64,000 bases of DNA from Nitrobacteraceae bacterium AZCC 1564 (GCA_036924835.1 JBAGRR010000001.1:3301001-3365000); one strand, 5' to 3'. Positions 17,024 to 26,732 are shown, counted from the stretch's first letter. A program made the numbers and translations. Notes: generated from the letters alone by a model not told the origin.

Positions 17024-18814
17024 ATGCCGATCTACAAGGCCCCCGTTGAAGACATCAACTTCCTTCTCAACGACGTGTTTCAGATCGACAGGTACAACAA
17101 TCTCCCGGGTTTCAGCGATGCATCGGCCGATGTGCGCGAGGCAATCCTCGATGAGGCCGCCAAATTCAGCGAACAGGTCCTGCAACCTCTGAACAGCGTT
17201 GGCGATCTCGAAGGCTGCAAGCGCCATGATGACGGCCGCGTCACCACGCCGGCCGGCTTCAAGGAGGCATTCAAGCAGCTCGCAGACGGTGGTTGGTTGG
17301 GTCTGTCCGCGCCGGCCGAATTCGGCGGCCAGGGGCTTCCGACAACGCTCTCGCAGAGCGTCAACGAATTCATGGTCTCGGCCAACATGGCCTTTTCGAT
17401 GTATCCGGGTCTGACTCAGGGCGCGATGGCCGCTTTGCTCGTGCATGGCACGCCGGAGCAGAAGCAAACTTACGTGCCGAATATGGTCGCCGGCAAGTGG
17501 GCTGGCACCATGAACCTGACCGAGCCGCATTGCGGCACGGATCTGGGCCTGATGCGCACCAAGGCGGTGAAGCAGGCAGACGGCAGCTATAAAATCACCG
17601 GCACCAAGATTTTCATTTCGGGTGGCGAGCAGGACCTCACCGAGAATATCGTGCACCTCGTCCTGGCGCGCATCGAAGGCGCACCCGCAGGCATCAAGGG
17701 CGTGTCGCTGTTCGTGGTGCCGAAGATGACCATCAACCCCGATGGCACGCTTGGACCGCAGAACGGTGTGTCGTGCGGTTCGATCGAGCACAAGATGGGC
17801 ATCCACGGCAATTCGACCTGCGTTCTGAACTTCGACAATGCGGTTGGTTGGTTGGTCGGCGAAGAGAACAAAGGCATGACGGCGATGTTCGTCATGATGA
17901 ACGAGGCGCGGCTTGGCGTCGGCGTGCAGGGGCTAGCACAGTCGGAAGTCGCCTATCAGAACGCGGTTGCTTACGCGAAAGAGCGTCTGCAGGGCCGGGC
18001 CCTCACCGGGCCGCAAGCCAAGGACAAGCCCGCTGACCCCATCATCGTGCATCCGGACGTGCGGCGCACGTTGATGACCATTCGTGCTTTTAATGAAGCG
18101 GCGCGCGCGCTCGTGGTGTGGACCTCACTCAAGAGTGACGTGGCGCACCGCTCCGACGATCAAAAGGAACGCCAGGCGGCGGACGATCACATGGGCCTGA
18201 TGACGCCGGTGATCAAAGGCATGCTCACCGATGTCGGCTTTGCCAACGCGGTTGCCGCGCAGCAGATGTTTGGCGGCCATGGCTATATCGTCGAAACCGG
18301 TGTCGAGCAGTTTGTGCGCGATGCCCGCATCGCCATGATCTACGAAGGTGCCAATGGCATTCAGGCGCTCGATCTGGTGGGCCGCAAGCTGCCCAAGGAT
18401 GGCGGCCGGGCCATTACGGGCTTCTTCAATGAGGTGTCTTCATTCGTGAAAGAGCATGGCGCGAATGAAGCGATGAAGCCTTACGTCGCGCCGCTCGGCG
18501 CCTCGTTGCAGCACCTGCAACAGGCCACCATGTGGCTGATGCAGAATGCCATGGCGAAGCCCGACAATGCCGGCGCGGCATCGACCGACTACCTGCATCT
18601 CTTCGGGCTCGTTGCGCTTGCTTATATGTGGGCACGCATGGCCAAGGTCACGCAGGACAAGATCGCAAGTGCAGGTGAGCAGCCTTATCTCAAGTCGAAA
18701 CTCGTCACGGGCAAATTCTTCATGGAGCGCATGCTGCCGGAAACGGCGACGCGCCTCGCGCGCATCCAGGCGGGGGCAGACTCGATGATGGAATTGCCGG
18801 CCGAGGCGTTCTGA
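17024..18814 (+). CDS. acyl-CoA dehydrogenase (FadE/DmdC-like)
   Basis: 596-residue flavoprotein of the long acyl-CoA dehydrogenase type with a C-terminal extension, as in 3-methylmercaptopropionyl-CoA dehydrogenase and alphaproteobacterial FadE enzymes. It shows MNLTEPHCGTDLGLM (substrate loop), KIFISGGEQD, MGIHGNSTCVLNFD, and MIYEGANGIQALDL, which contains the region of the catalytic glutamate. It would oxidise acyl-CoA to enoyl-CoA as the first step of beta-oxidation. The ATG at 17024 follows GAGAGGACGCC; the frame opens 60 nt earlier without such a site. First gene of an operon with thiolase and a FadB-like enzyme. Exact chain length or substrate is not predictable. Confidence 0.92.
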   Translation: MPIYKAPVEDINFLLNDVFQIDRYNNLPGFSDASADVREAILDEAAKFSEQVLQPLNSVGDLEGCKRHDDGRVTTPAGFKEAFKQLADGGWLGLSAPAEFGGQGLPTTLSQSVNEFMVSANMAFSMYPGLTQGAMAALLVHGTPEQKQTYVPNMVAGKWAGTMNLTEPHCGTDLGLMRTKAVKQADGSYKITGTKIFISGGEQDLTENIVHLVLARIEGAPAGIKGVSLFVVPKMTINPDGTLGPQNGVSCGSIEHKMGIHGNSTCVLNFDNAVGWLVGEENKGMTAMFVMMNEARLGVGVQGLAQSEVAYQNAVAYAKERLQGRALTGPQAKDKPADPIIVHPDVRRTLMTIRAFNEAARALVVWTSLKSDVAHRSDDQKERQAADDHMGLMTPVIKGMLTDVGFANAVAAQQMFGGHGYIVETGVEQFVRDARIAMIYEGANGIQALDLVGRKLPKDGGRAITGFFNEVSSFVKEHGANEAMKPYVAPLGASLQHLQQATMWLMQNAMAKPDNAGAASTDYLHLFGLVALAYMWARMAKVTQDKIASAGEQPYLKSKLVTGKFFMERMLPETATRLARIQAGADSMMELPAEAF

Positions 18815-18825
18815 TTTCCAGTTTT

Positions 18826-18845
18826 CGCGCCGGTTTTCCGGCGCG
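18826..18845. other. hairpin in the acyl-CoA dehydrogenase/thiolase gap
   Basis: CGCGCCGG-TTTT-CCGGCGCG, a perfect 8-bp GC stem 12 nt after the dehydrogenase stop. No T-run follows, so full termination is doubtful; it may stabilise or process the polycistronic mRNA. Confidence 0.4.
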
Positions 18846-18887
18846 GCACATCAATCGCAAGACATCAAAGGATCGAAGGAGAGCGAC

Positions 18888-20096
18888 ATGCCTGAGGCAT
18901 TTATCTACGATCACGTCCGCACGCCGCGCGGCAAAGGAAAGTCCGACGGCGCGTTGCACGAGGTGACGGCGCTGGCACTGGCGACCGCTCCCCTGAAGGC
19001 ATTGAAGGAGCGTAACAATCTCGCGGTGGACAGCATAGACGACGTCGTGCTTGGCGTAGTCGATCCGGTTGGTGAAGCCGGCGGCGACATCGCGCGCTTT
19101 GCGGCGATCAACGCCGGCTACGGCACCTCGGTGCCAGGGGTGCAGATCAATCGCTTCTGCGCATCGGGTCTTGATGCGGTGAACTTCGCCGCGGCACAGG
19201 TGATGTCCGGCCAGCACGAGATGACAATCGGTGGCGGCGCGGAGTCCATGAGCCGCGTCGGCATTCTTTCATCCGGTGCGGCTTGGCCAATGGACCCGTC
19301 CATCGCGGTGCCGACTTACTTCATGCCACAGGGCGTGTCGGCAGATCTCATTGCCACCAAGTACGGTTTCTCGCGCGAGGACGTCGATGCGTACGCTGTA
19401 CAGAGTCAGGAGCGTGCCGCGAAAGCCTGGGATGAAGGGCGGTTCAAGAACTCCGTCATTCCGGTGAAGGACATCAACGGCATTACCATTCTCGACAAGG
19501 ACGAGCATATGCGTCCGGGCACGACGATGCAGTCGCTGGCGCAGTTGCAGCCGTCATTCGCTGTGATGGGTTCGATGGGTGGTTTCGATGCAGTGGCTGT
19601 GCAGTCGCATCCAGAAATCGAGGCCGTCAGCTATGTGCACCATGCCGGCAATTCGTCCGGCATCGTGGACGGTGCGGGCGCTGTGCTGCTCGGCAGCAAG
19701 GAAGCTGGTGCGAAACGCGGATTGAAGCCGCGTGCCAAAATCCGCGCCTTCGCCAATATCGGCTCCGAACCGGCGATGATGCTGACCGGCCCGGTCGATG
19801 TCACCAAGAAGGTGCTGGAGCGCTCCGGCATGAGGCTTGGAGATATCGATTTGTTCGAGCTCAATGAAGCATTCGCTTCGGTGGTGCTGCGCTACATCCA
19901 GGCGTTCGAGATCGACAACAGCAAGATCAACGTCAATGGCGGAGCGATTGCGCTTGGCCACCCCCTGGGTGCGACGGGCGCCATGATTCTCGGCACCGTG
20001 CTCGACGAACTCGAGCGCACCAATAAGTCTACCGCTCTTGTCACGCTGTGTATCGGCGGCGGCATGGGAACGGCGACGATCATCGAGCGCGTGTGA
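18888..20096 (+). CDS. fadA: acetyl-CoA C-acyltransferase (thiolase)
   Basis: 402-residue thiolase II. The nucleophile lies in [11 protein letters not shown] (C91), the general-base histidine in [15 protein letters not shown] and the second cysteine in [11 protein letters not shown]. It cleaves 3-ketoacyl-CoA in the last step of beta-oxidation. ATG is preceded by GAAGGAGAGCGAC. Located between an acyl-CoA dehydrogenase and a hydratase/dehydrogenase fusion, it forms a near-complete beta-oxidation operon; the stop is 11 nt before the next start. The symbol reflects role and context; a PHB-type acetyl-CoA acetyltransferase is less likely. Confidence 0.92.
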   Translation: MPEAFIYDHVRTPRGKGKSDGALHEVTALALATAPLKALKERNNLAVDSIDDVVLGVVDPVGEAGGDIARFAAINAGYGTSVPGVQINRFCASGLDAVNFAAAQVMSGQHEMTIGGGAESMSRVGILSSGAAWPMDPSIAVPTYFMPQGVSADLIATKYGFSREDVDAYAVQSQERAAKAWDEGRFKNSVIPVKDINGITILDKDEHMRPGTTMQSLAQLQPSFAVMGSMGGFDAVAVQSHPEIEAVSYVHHAGNSSGIVDGAGAVLLGSKEAGAKRGLKPRAKIRAFANIGSEPAMMLTGPVDVTKKVLERSGMRLGDIDLFELNEAFASVVLRYIQAFEIDNSKINVNGGAIALGHPLGATGAMILGTVLDELERTNKSTALVTLCIGGGMGTATIIERV

Positions 20097-20107
20097 GGAG
20101 CGAGCAC

Positions 20108-22321
20108 ATGACCTATCAGAATTTCAAGGTTGAGACCGACGCCGACGGCATCGCGCTGGTGACGTGGGACATTCCCGGCAAATCCATGAATGTGGTCGAC
20201 GAGACCACAGCCACTGAACTGGCTGCGATCGTTGAGCAGACCACGAAGGACGCTGCCATCAAGGGTGTGGTCATCACATCGGGCAAGGACGCCTTCTCGG
20301 GTGGTGCTGACCTCACCATGCTCGAAGGCATCAACCGCGCGTATGGCGAGTTGCTCAAGAGCAAGGGCGAAGAAGCGGCCAACAAGTATGTGTTCGATGA
20401 AAGCCGCAAACTCTCGCTGACGCTTCGCGCCATTGAAACCTGCGGCAAGCCATGGGTCGCGGCGATCAACGGTCTTGCGCTCGGCGGTGCGTTCGAGCTG
20501 ACGCTCGCCTGCCACCATCGCGTCGCAGCGGAGAATCCGAAGACCCGTCTTGGCCTGCCGGAGATCAAGGTTGGTCTGTTCCCGGGTGGCGGCGGCACGC
20601 AGCGCCTGCCACGCATCATGCAGACGCAGGATGCGCTGCAGTTCCTGATGAAGGGTGATCAGATCGATCTTGCCAAGGCCAAAGGCTGGAAGCTGGTCGA
20701 CGAGGTGGTGCCCGCCGCTGATCTCATCAAGACGGCGAAGGAATGGATCAAGGCCGGCGGCAAGGCCGTCGCGCCATGGGACGAGAAGGGCTTCAAACTG
20801 CCGAGCGGCGCGGTCTATTCCAAGGGCGGCACCATGATATTCCCGCCGGCCAATGCGATCTTCCGCCGCGAGACCTTCGACAACTATCCAGCGGCCCGCG
20901 CGATCCTCCAGTGCGTGTATGAAGGTCTTCAACTGCCGATGGATGCCGCGCTGCGCATCGAGTCGCGCTACTTCTCGAAGATTCTACGCTCGAAGGAAGC
21001 CGAGGCCATGATCCGCAGCCTGTTCGTGTCGATGGGTGAATTGAACAAGGGCGCCCGCCGTCCGCAGAACGTTCCGCCGACGAAGGTGAAAAAACTCGGC
21101 ATCATCGGCGCCGGCTTCATGGGGGCCAGCGTTGGTTATGTTTCTGCCTTGGCTGGCATCGACGTCATCCTGATCGACCGCGACCAGGAAAGCGCGGACA
21201 AGGGCAAAGCGCATGCGAAATCGGTGATCGATGGCCAGGTCGCCAAGGGCCGCGCCAAGCAGGCCGACGCGGATGCGCTTCTCGCGCGCATCACGCCAAC
21301 GGCTGATTATAACGCGCTGAAGGATTGCGATCTTGTCATTGAGGCCGTCTTTGAGGACCGCAAGGTCAAGGCCGACACCTATGCCAAGGCGCAGCCGTTG
21401 ATCGCGCCAAATGCAATTTTTGCAACCAACACCTCGACGTTGCCGATCAATTCGCTTGCCGAGGAATGGAAGGATCAGTCGAAGTTCATCGGCATTCACT
21501 TCTTCTCACCGGTCGAGAAGATGATGCTGGTGGAAATCATTGTCGGCAAGAATACCGGTGATGTCGCTCTTGCAACCGCGCTCGATTACGTGCGGCAGAT
21601 CAAGAAGACGCCGATCGTGGTGAACGACTCGCGCGGCTTCTTCGCCAACCGCTGCGTGTTGCGCTACATCGCCGAAGGCTACGAGATGCTGTTAGAGGGC
21701 GTGCCGCCGGCGATGATCGAGAATGCCGGCAAGATGGCCGGCATGCCTGTAGGCCCGCTGTCGTTGAACGACGAAATCGCGATCGACCTTGCGCTCAAGA
21801 TCATCAAGGCAACAGAAGCCGATCTCGGACCTCAGGCCATCGAGCAAGATCAGAAGAAGCTTCTCGTCGAGATGGTCGAGAAGCAAGGCCGCCTTGGCCG
21901 CAAGAACAGCAAGGGCTTCTACGATTATCCCGAGAAGGGCAAGGGTCAGAAGAAACTTTGGCCCGAGCTGACAACGCTGCAGCCGAAGCATCTCGATCCC
22001 GACACGCTCGATGTCGAGGAGTTGAAGCAGCGCTTCTTGGTCGTGCAGGCGGTTGAAGCGGCACGCACGGTGGAGGATCACGTCATTACCGATCCACGTG
22101 AGGCGGATGTCGGCTCTATCCTCGGTTTCGGCTTCGCGCCGTTCACCGGCGGGACGCTGTCCTACATCGACTTCATGGGCACGAAAAAGTTCGTCGAATT
22201 GTGTCAGAAGCTGGAGAAGAAGTACGGGGCACGGTTCACCCCGCCGAAGCTCCTGCTCGACATGGCGGCGAAGGGCGAGACGTTCTACCAGCGCTTTGCA
22301 CCGAAGAAGCAGGCCGCGTAA
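20108..22321 (+). CDS. FadB/FadJ-like enoyl-CoA hydratase / 3-hydroxyacyl-CoA dehydrogenase
   Basis: 737-residue bifunctional enzyme. The N-terminal crotonase half has [11 protein letters not shown] (oxyanion hole), [18 protein letters not shown] and [18 protein letters not shown]. The dehydrogenase half begins with [16 protein letters not shown], has TNTSTLPI, the catalytic histidine in [11 protein letters not shown], and [11 protein letters not shown]. Together they hydrate enoyl-CoA and oxidise the hydroxyacyl product using NAD. The GGAG of the Shine-Dalgarno overlaps the thiolase stop region, so translation is probably linked. Last gene of the operon, closed by the terminator at 22392. 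Confidence 0.95.
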   Translation: MTYQNFKVETDADGIALVTWDIPGKSMNVVDETTATELAAIVEQTTKDAAIKGVVITSGKDAFSGGADLTMLEGINRAYGELLKSKGEEAANKYVFDESRKLSLTLRAIETCGKPWVAAINGLALGGAFELTLACHHRVAAENPKTRLGLPEIKVGLFPGGGGTQRLPRIMQTQDALQFLMKGDQIDLAKAKGWKLVDEVVPAADLIKTAKEWIKAGGKAVAPWDEKGFKLPSGAVYSKGGTMIFPPANAIFRRETFDNYPAARAILQCVYEGLQLPMDAALRIESRYFSKILRSKEAEAMIRSLFVSMGELNKGARRPQNVPPTKVKKLGIIGAGFMGASVGYVSALAGIDVILIDRDQESADKGKAHAKSVIDGQVAKGRAKQADADALLARITPTADYNALKDCDLVIEAVFEDRKVKADTYAKAQPLIAPNAIFATNTSTLPINSLAEEWKDQSKFIGIHFFSPVEKMMLVEIIVGKNTGDVALATALDYVRQIKKTPIVVNDSRGFFANRCVLRYIAEGYEMLLEGVPPAMIENAGKMAGMPVGPLSLNDEIAIDLALKIIKATEADLGPQAIEQDQKKLLVEMVEKQGRLGRKNSKGFYDYPEKGKGQKKLWPELTTLQPKHLDPDTLDVEELKQRFLVVQAVEAARTVEDHVITDPREADVGSILGFGFAPFTGGTLSYIDFMGTKKFVELCQKLEKKYGARFTPPKLLLDMAAKGETFYQRFAPKKQAA

Positions 22322-22391
22322 ACGCGCATCACTTTACTGAGAGTGGGCGAGGCCTGCTCTCAGCGAGTAAGGATAAAGTGGACAAAACAAG

Positions 22392-22420
22392 AAAGGCTGG
22401 ATCGATGATCCAGCCTTTTG
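22392..22420. terminator. bidirectional Rho-independent terminator
   Basis: Perfect 12-bp stem AAAGGCTGGATC / GATCCAGCCTTT with a GAT loop, followed by TTTG. Lies between the beta-oxidation operon and the convergent GST gene and serves both. Confidence 0.9.
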
Positions 22421-22443
22421 TGTTTGGGGATGACCTGCGCCTG

Positions 22444-23058
22444 TCACGAGGCTTTCATCAAACCTTCGGCTTTCAACGCTTCCTGCACCATTGGCCGCGC
22501 GGCAACGCGTGCCTTGTAGGCGACGAGGTTTGGCAGGCCGGAGATGTCGATCTTTTGTCCGTCCGCCCAGCGCAAGATAGTGAACAGATAGCCATCGCTG
22601 ACCGTAAACTGGCTGCCCATCAGGTAGTCTTTCCCGGCGAGCGCGGTGTTGATGTAGGTGAACTTGCCAGTGATGCGGTCTTTGAAAAACTGCTTCACTT
22701 CGTCGGGGATGGCCGGGTTGAACAGCGGGCTAAAGTTCTTGTGCAGTTCGGTGCTGACGAAGTTGAGCCACTCCTGCGCCCGGTAGCGTTCGACCGTTCC
22801 GGCCGGCGGCACCAGGTTTTTGCCCGGGACCTTGTCCGCGATCATCTGCACGATCACGGCGCCTTCAGTCAGGATGTCACCATTGTCCATGCCAACCGCA
22901 GGGATCTGCCCCTTGGGATTGAGGCCTAAGTAGTCGCTACCGTCTTCGGTTTTCTTGGCTTTCAGGTCAACTTTGACCAGATCGAACGAGATTCCAGCCT
23001 CTTTCAGGGCGATATGCGGCGATAGCGAGCAGGCCCCAGGCGCATAGTAGAGCTTCAT
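22444..23058 (-). CDS. glutathione S-transferase (GstA-like)
   Basis: 204 residues, the usual GST length. N-terminal thioredoxin-like domain MKLYYAPGACSLSPHI carries the serine/cysteine of beta-class enzymes; NPKGQIPAV has the cis-proline and TEGAVIVQMIAD the glutathione-binding Glu-Gly region; the C-terminal helical domain includes MGSQFTVSDGYLFTIL. Conjugates glutathione to electrophiles. ATG chosen after GAAGGATATCTTTT; the longer frame adds ten unlikely residues. Divergent from a MarR gene, with twin operators between, which suggests xenobiotic-induced expression. Confidence 0.93.
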   Translation of the reverse strand: MKLYYAPGACSLSPHIALKEAGISFDLVKVDLKAKKTEDGSDYLGLNPKGQIPAVGMDNGDILTEGAVIVQMIADKVPGKNLVPPAGTVERYRAQEWLNFVSTELHKNFSPLFNPAIPDEVKQFFKDRITGKFTYINTALAGKDYLMGSQFTVSDGYLFTILRWADGQKIDISGLPNLVAYKARVAARPMVQEALKAEGLMKAS

Positions 23059-23108
23059 AAAAGATATCCTTCCCTCAGGCATTGGCAAATAGAACGCGGG
23101 TCCATTAA

Positions 23109-23120
23109 ATGCATCTGCAT
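23109..23120. promoter_or_regulatory. candidate MarR operator, site 1
   Basis: ATGCA-TC-TGCAT, a perfect palindrome with a 2-nt centre, 51 nt before the GST start. Preceded by AA, so that it mirrors site 2. Confidence 0.6.
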
Positions 23121-23136
23121 GAAGCGGTCAACGTTG

Positions 23137-23148
23137 ATGCAACTGCAT
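23137..23148. promoter_or_regulatory. candidate MarR operator, site 2
   Basis: ATGCA-AC-TGCAT, followed by TT, giving a mirror image of site 1 with centres 28 bp apart. It is 41 nt before the MarR start. Confidence 0.6.
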
Positions 23149-23188
23149 TTAGTGGAGTACAATTGGGTTGGGCTGTACGGACGGGACC

Positions 23189-23686
23189 ATGAAACGTAAA
23201 CCTTCAACCGAAGCGACGGACGTCTGGATTCGCTTGATGCGCGTCCAGGGTCGGGTGCTTGGTGCAGTCGAGCAGGATCTCAAGAAGGCAGGGTTTCCAC
23301 CACTGGCCTGGTATGACGCGCTGCTTGAATTGTCGCGCGCGCCGGGCGGTGAATTGCGCCCCGTCGAACTCGAAAGGCAGATGCTGCTGCCGCAATATTC
23401 GACGTCGCGGCTGATCGACCGCCTGGTCGAAGAAGGTCTTGCGGTTCGTCGCGAATGCAAAATGGACAAGCGCGGCCTGTTCGTGGAGATCACCGAAGCC
23501 GGGCGCGATTTGCAAAAGCGGATGTGGGCATCATATTCCGCAGCGATCGAGCGGCATATCGGTTCGAAACTATCGGATGCCGATGCGGTGAAGCTCAGCG
23601 GCTTGCTCGACCGGCTTGGCTGCTCATGCAGTGCATCCTTGTCGCCGGCATCGCCTGCGCCCAAAGAAGCCACACCCGCACGATGA
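23189..23686 (+). CDS. MarR family transcriptional regulator
   Basis: 165 residues with the MarR winged helix: PLAWYDALLELSRAP, LERQMLLPQYSTSRLIDRL (recognition helix) and the wing ECKMDKRGLFVEITEAG. C-terminal helices for dimerisation include a CSCS pair near residue 145 that could sense oxidants or electrophiles. ATG 23189 follows ACGGGACC. Divergent from the GST gene; probably represses it and itself through the two ATGCA-N2-TGCAT sites. Confidence 0.92.
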   Translation: MKRKPSTEATDVWIRLMRVQGRVLGAVEQDLKKAGFPPLAWYDALLELSRAPGGELRPVELERQMLLPQYSTSRLIDRLVEEGLAVRRECKMDKRGLFVEITEAGRDLQKRMWASYSAAIERHIGSKLSDADAVKLSGLLDRLGCSCSASLSPASPAPKEATPAR

Positions 23687-23827
23687 TTTTTCGGTTGCCT
23701 CTCGTTGTAGCGGATGCTTGCGTCCGCAGCGTTGTCCAACATGCGCGCATGGTGCGTTCTTTACAATCGACGTTGCGATGTGAATACGCGCAGACGTTTA
23801 AATTAAAACCTCTTACTTGGAATTCCT

Positions 23828-25198
23828 ATGGCGCGTGATCAGATCGATATGACGCCGCTGCAATCGCGCGAGGAACTTGTCGCGTGGCTTGAAGCGGGCG
23901 TGAAGCCGAAATCGGAATTCCGCATCGGCACCGAACACGAGAAGACACCGTTCACGTTGGACGGGCACAACCCGGTTCCTTATGAAGGTGCGCGGGGAAT
24001 CGGCGCGTTGCTGGAGGGAATGAAGCTCCTGCTCGGCTGGGATCCGATCATGGAGAACGGCAATATCATCGGCCTTCATGATGTCACTGGCGGCGGCGCC
24101 ATCTCGCTTGAGCCAGGCGGACAGTTCGAATTGTCCGGTGCACCGGTCGAGACCGTGCATCAGACGATGTCGGAATTGATGGCCCATCTGGCGCAGGTAC
24201 GTGAGATCGCGACACCGTTGGGGATTGGTTTCCTCGGGCTCGGCATGACGCCCTCATGGTCACGGGCGCAAATGCCGGTGATGCCGAAAGGCCGCTACCG
24301 GATCATGACAAATTACATGCCGAAGGTCGGTCGGTACGGCCTAGACATGATGTACCGCACCTGCACGGTGCAGACCAATCTCGACTTCTCGTCTGAAGCC
24401 GACATGGTCAAGAAGCTTCGCGTCTCGATCGCTTTGCAGCCGGTCGCGACCGCGATGTTCGCAAATTCACCGTTCACAGAGGGCAAGCCGAACGGCTTCT
24501 TGTCGTTCCGTTCGGAAATCTGGCGCGACACCGACAATGCCCGTGCGGGAATGCTGCCATGGGCCTTCGAGGACGGCATGGGCTTCGAGCGATGGGTCGA
24601 CTATGCGCTCGACGTGCCGATGTATTTCGTCAAACGCGGCGATGACTACATCGACGTGTCAGGCTCGTCGTTTCGGGATTTCTTTGAGGGTAAGAACGAA
24701 AAGCTTCCCGGCGAGAAGCCGACGCTATCCGATTGGGCCAACCATCTCTCGACGATTTTCCCGGAAGTGCGGTTGAAGCGCTATCTGGAAATGCGTGGTT
24801 CGGATGGCGTGCCGTGGCAGCAACTGCCGTCACTCCCTGCGTTCTGGGTCGGACTGCTCTACGATGACGATTGTCTCGAAGCGGCATGGGATATCGCCAA
24901 GCAATGGACCGCTCACGAGCGTCAGGCTTTGCGCGATGACGTGCCAAAGCTCGGCTTCAAGGCGAAGATCGGCAACCGTTATCTGTTCGAAGTCGCCAAG
25001 GACTGCATGGTACTGGCGCATAAGGGATTGGCCCGGCGAAACCGGCTTGATGCGCTAGGGCGCGATGAGACGCGCTACCTCGAACCCCTTGATCACATCA
25101 TGGATGCCGGCCGGACGCCGGCGGAAGGACTGCTGGAGAAATTCCACCACAGCTGGGGCTGCTCGGTCGATCCGATCTACAGCGAATATGCCTTCTAG
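23828..25198 (+). CDS. gshA: glutamate-cysteine ligase, plant/alphaproteobacterial type
   Basis: 456 residues, the usual length of the plant-like enzyme of Alphaproteobacteria. Shows FRIGTEHEKTPF (first substrate/ATP region), GGAISLEPGGQFELSGAP, MTNYMPKVGRYGLDMMYRTCT (short parts quoted: MPKVGRYGLDMMYRT), TVQTNLDF, FANSPFTEGKPNGF and EMRGSDGVPW. It makes gamma-glutamylcysteine, the first step of glutathione synthesis, fitting the nearby GST. ATG follows TACTTGGAATTCCT, a moderate ribosome site. Its TAG stop is the first TAG of a palindromic repeat (CTAG at 25195-25198), so the repeat ends the gene. Confidence 0.94.
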   Translation: MARDQIDMTPLQSREELVAWLEAGVKPKSEFRIGTEHEKTPFTLDGHNPVPYEGARGIGALLEGMKLLLGWDPIMENGNIIGLHDVTGGGAISLEPGGQFELSGAPVETVHQTMSELMAHLAQVREIATPLGIGFLGLGMTPSWSRAQMPVMPKGRYRIMTNYMPKVGRYGLDMMYRTCTVQTNLDFSSEADMVKKLRVSIALQPVATAMFANSPFTEGKPNGFLSFRSEIWRDTDNARAGMLPWAFEDGMGFERWVDYALDVPMYFVKRGDDYIDVSGSSFRDFFEGKNEKLPGEKPTLSDWANHLSTIFPEVRLKRYLEMRGSDGVPWQQLPSLPAFWVGLLYDDDCLEAAWDIAKQWTAHERQALRDDVPKLGFKAKIGNRYLFEVAKDCMVLAHKGLARRNRLDALGRDETRYLEPLDHIMDAGRTPAEGLLEKFHHSWGCSVDPIYSEYAF

Positions 25199-25435
25199 TG
25201 TGGTGGTTCAGGAGTTCGCCCGATTTTTCCTGCGAGTTCTTCCAGCGAACTTCTGAACCGAAACCACACGAGTGTCGCAGATTTGAGATTCTTCCGAATG
25301 AAGCCGCAAGCGCGACGAAGAACTTCAAATCCAAAAGCGGCACTAGAACCATAGATTTACTAATGTCCTTTCGAATCCAAGTCCGCTACCTGAGCGCGCT
25401 GCATAATCAGGCGGGCTTTGGATTCGGGACACGAG
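25195..25435. repeat. palindromic repeat, element 4 (three hairpins)
   Basis: Hairpin A 25195-25272 (GGTGGTTCAGGAGTTCGC / GCGAACTTCTGAACC), hairpin B 25269-25346 (CGCAGATTTGAGATTCTTC / GAAGAACTTCAAATCC) and hairpin C 25360-25435 (CCTTTCGAATCCAAGTCCGC / GCGGGCTTTGGATTCGGG). A and B share a boundary (CGAG, decayed CTAG); a linker AACCATAGATTTA separates B and C and is the reverse complement of the linkers in elements 1 and 2. Hairpin C is the A-type of element 1 inverted. The left CTAG contains the gshA stop. Confidence 0.88.
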
Positions 25436-25587
25436 TTCAGGACGTTGGGCTCATCACAAGGCCGTCGTTCCGGCGTTTATCTGCCGTTCATCTGCCATCG
25501 ATTAATACGGCAACGAAATAGAAATTGTCTTGTCCGGCTGGATTCCCGGCCGTCGGCTCGGGTCCGTCTTGCGCTGAAAGTCATTGC
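25436..25587. other. intergenic region before the PAN-domain gene
   Basis: 152 bp after palindromic element 4. No frame that I would call; presumably holds the promoter of the exported PAN-domain protein. No clear promoter seen. Confidence 0.35.
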
Positions 25588-26163
25588 ATGCTCCGAATCT
25601 GCGATTTCAGAACATGCTTTCGCGCATTCCGTGCATTCAGTTTCTTTTTCAGCACGGTATTGGTGGGGGTTCTCGTCATCAGCGCTCAGCCCGCGCACGC
25701 TCAAGCCAATTTCGATCGGCCTGGGAGCGATTATCTGCGCACGCCTGTGCCATCCGGTGACCCTGCCGATTGCGCTCTGGAATGCGAACGCGATCGCCGC
25801 TGCCGCGCATGGAGCTTCAACTATCCGACCGTGAGTGCGGATGGCGCAATCTGCTGGCTCAAGAACGCCGTTCCTCCACGCGTTAAGAGCGATTGCTGCG
25901 TTTCAGGTGTCCGCGGTGCCGGGGTCCTCGAGCAACGCAACAGTGCGATCGAAGGTGAGACCGACAGGCTTGGCGGCGACTACCGCAGCATCGACGTCGG
26001 GCAAGAGGAAGCCTGCAAAGCCGCGTGCGAGGCCGACAAGAAATGCCGCGCCTGGACATATGCCCGGCCGGGTTACGTCGGAAAATCGGCCCGTTGTTTC
26101 CTGAAGGACCACATTAAACCGCCGCGCCGCAAGCCCGGATTTATTTCCGGGGTGGTGCGATAG
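25588..26163 (+). CDS. exported protein with two PAN/Apple domains
   Basis: 191 residues. A long signal peptide (arginine-containing start, hydrophobic FFFSTVLVGVLVIS, cut after AHA) precedes two PAN-type modules. Module one: GSDYLRTPVPSGDPADCALEC, CRAWSFNYP, CWLKNAVPP, CCVSGV (quoted in short parts). Module two: GGDYRSIDVGQEEACKAAC, CRAWTYARPG, CFLKDHIKPP, FISGVVR. Six or more cysteines per protein are placed as in disulfide-bonded PAN folds, which bind protein or carbohydrate. The ligand is unknown. The ATG at 25588 gives the cleanest signal peptide; an upstream in-frame start at 25525 is possible. Confidence 0.82.
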   Translation: MLRICDFRTCFRAFRAFSFFFSTVLVGVLVISAQPAHAQANFDRPGSDYLRTPVPSGDPADCALECERDRRCRAWSFNYPTVSADGAICWLKNAVPPRVKSDCCVSGVRGAGVLEQRNSAIEGETDRLGGDYRSIDVGQEEACKAACEADKKCRAWTYARPGYVGKSARCFLKDHIKPPRRKPGFISGVVR

Positions 26164-26284
26164 TCCGGCTGTCGGGCAAACCATTTCCCGATTTGAACGT
26201 TAGAACCGGCGTTCTCGGAACAGCACCGGTTCGTGCGGATTCATCGGATCAAAAGGCGGACCGAACGACATCAGGAGCATCCCG

Positions 26285-26641
26285 ATGAAGCATATCCGCG
26301 TTGCAACCATTGCATTCTCAGCGCTCGCGGTCATGACGACGGCAGCGATCGCGCAAACGATCTCGCATAGCTATGATGCGAACCATCCAATCACGGTCGA
26401 GGGTTCGATCTTGAACAGTACGTTCGAGGATCCAAACGCCACCATAGCGGTGAAGGGCGCGGACAAGATCTGGACCGTAACATTGGCGCCGACCTCTCGC
26501 ATGATTGAGCGCGGGGTGCAGGCTCAGGTCGTGGCGATCGGCAAAAAAGTCGCTGCCTATGGTTATCCCTCGACGGTGGAGATGAATGAGATGCGTGCTG
26601 ATCGCATTACCGTCGACGGCAAGACTTACGAGCTGCGCTAG
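26285..26641 (+). CDS. small exported protein, DUF6152-like
   Basis: 118 residues: signal peptide (cleavage after AAIAQ region) and a small beta-barrel-like domain with SYDANHPITVEGSI, FEDPNATIAVKG, WTVTLAPTSRM and ADRITVDGKTYELR. It fits the periplasmic family often called DUF6152, of unknown function; members resemble nucleic-acid-like OB folds with a conserved histidine/asparagine start. CAGGAGCATCCCG provides a good ribosome site. Stands alone, 121 nt after the PAN-domain gene on the same strand; co-transcription possible. Confidence 0.75.
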   Translation: MKHIRVATIAFSALAVMTTAAIAQTISHSYDANHPITVEGSILNSTFEDPNATIAVKGADKIWTVTLAPTSRMIERGVQAQVVAIGKKVAAYGYPSTVEMNEMRADRITVDGKTYELR

Positions 26642-26732
26642 CTGAAGCGCCGTCTATTTCTGACCGCCCTCGACGACTTCAGGCCACTGCAATGCCATGG
26701 CCCTGACGGCATCGAATGTCATCCCGAATCGC

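Noticed and set aside
23741..23752. CATGCGCGCATG palindrome between the MarR gene and gshA
   Set aside because: Short and GC-alternating; likely chance, with no second copy near a promoter.
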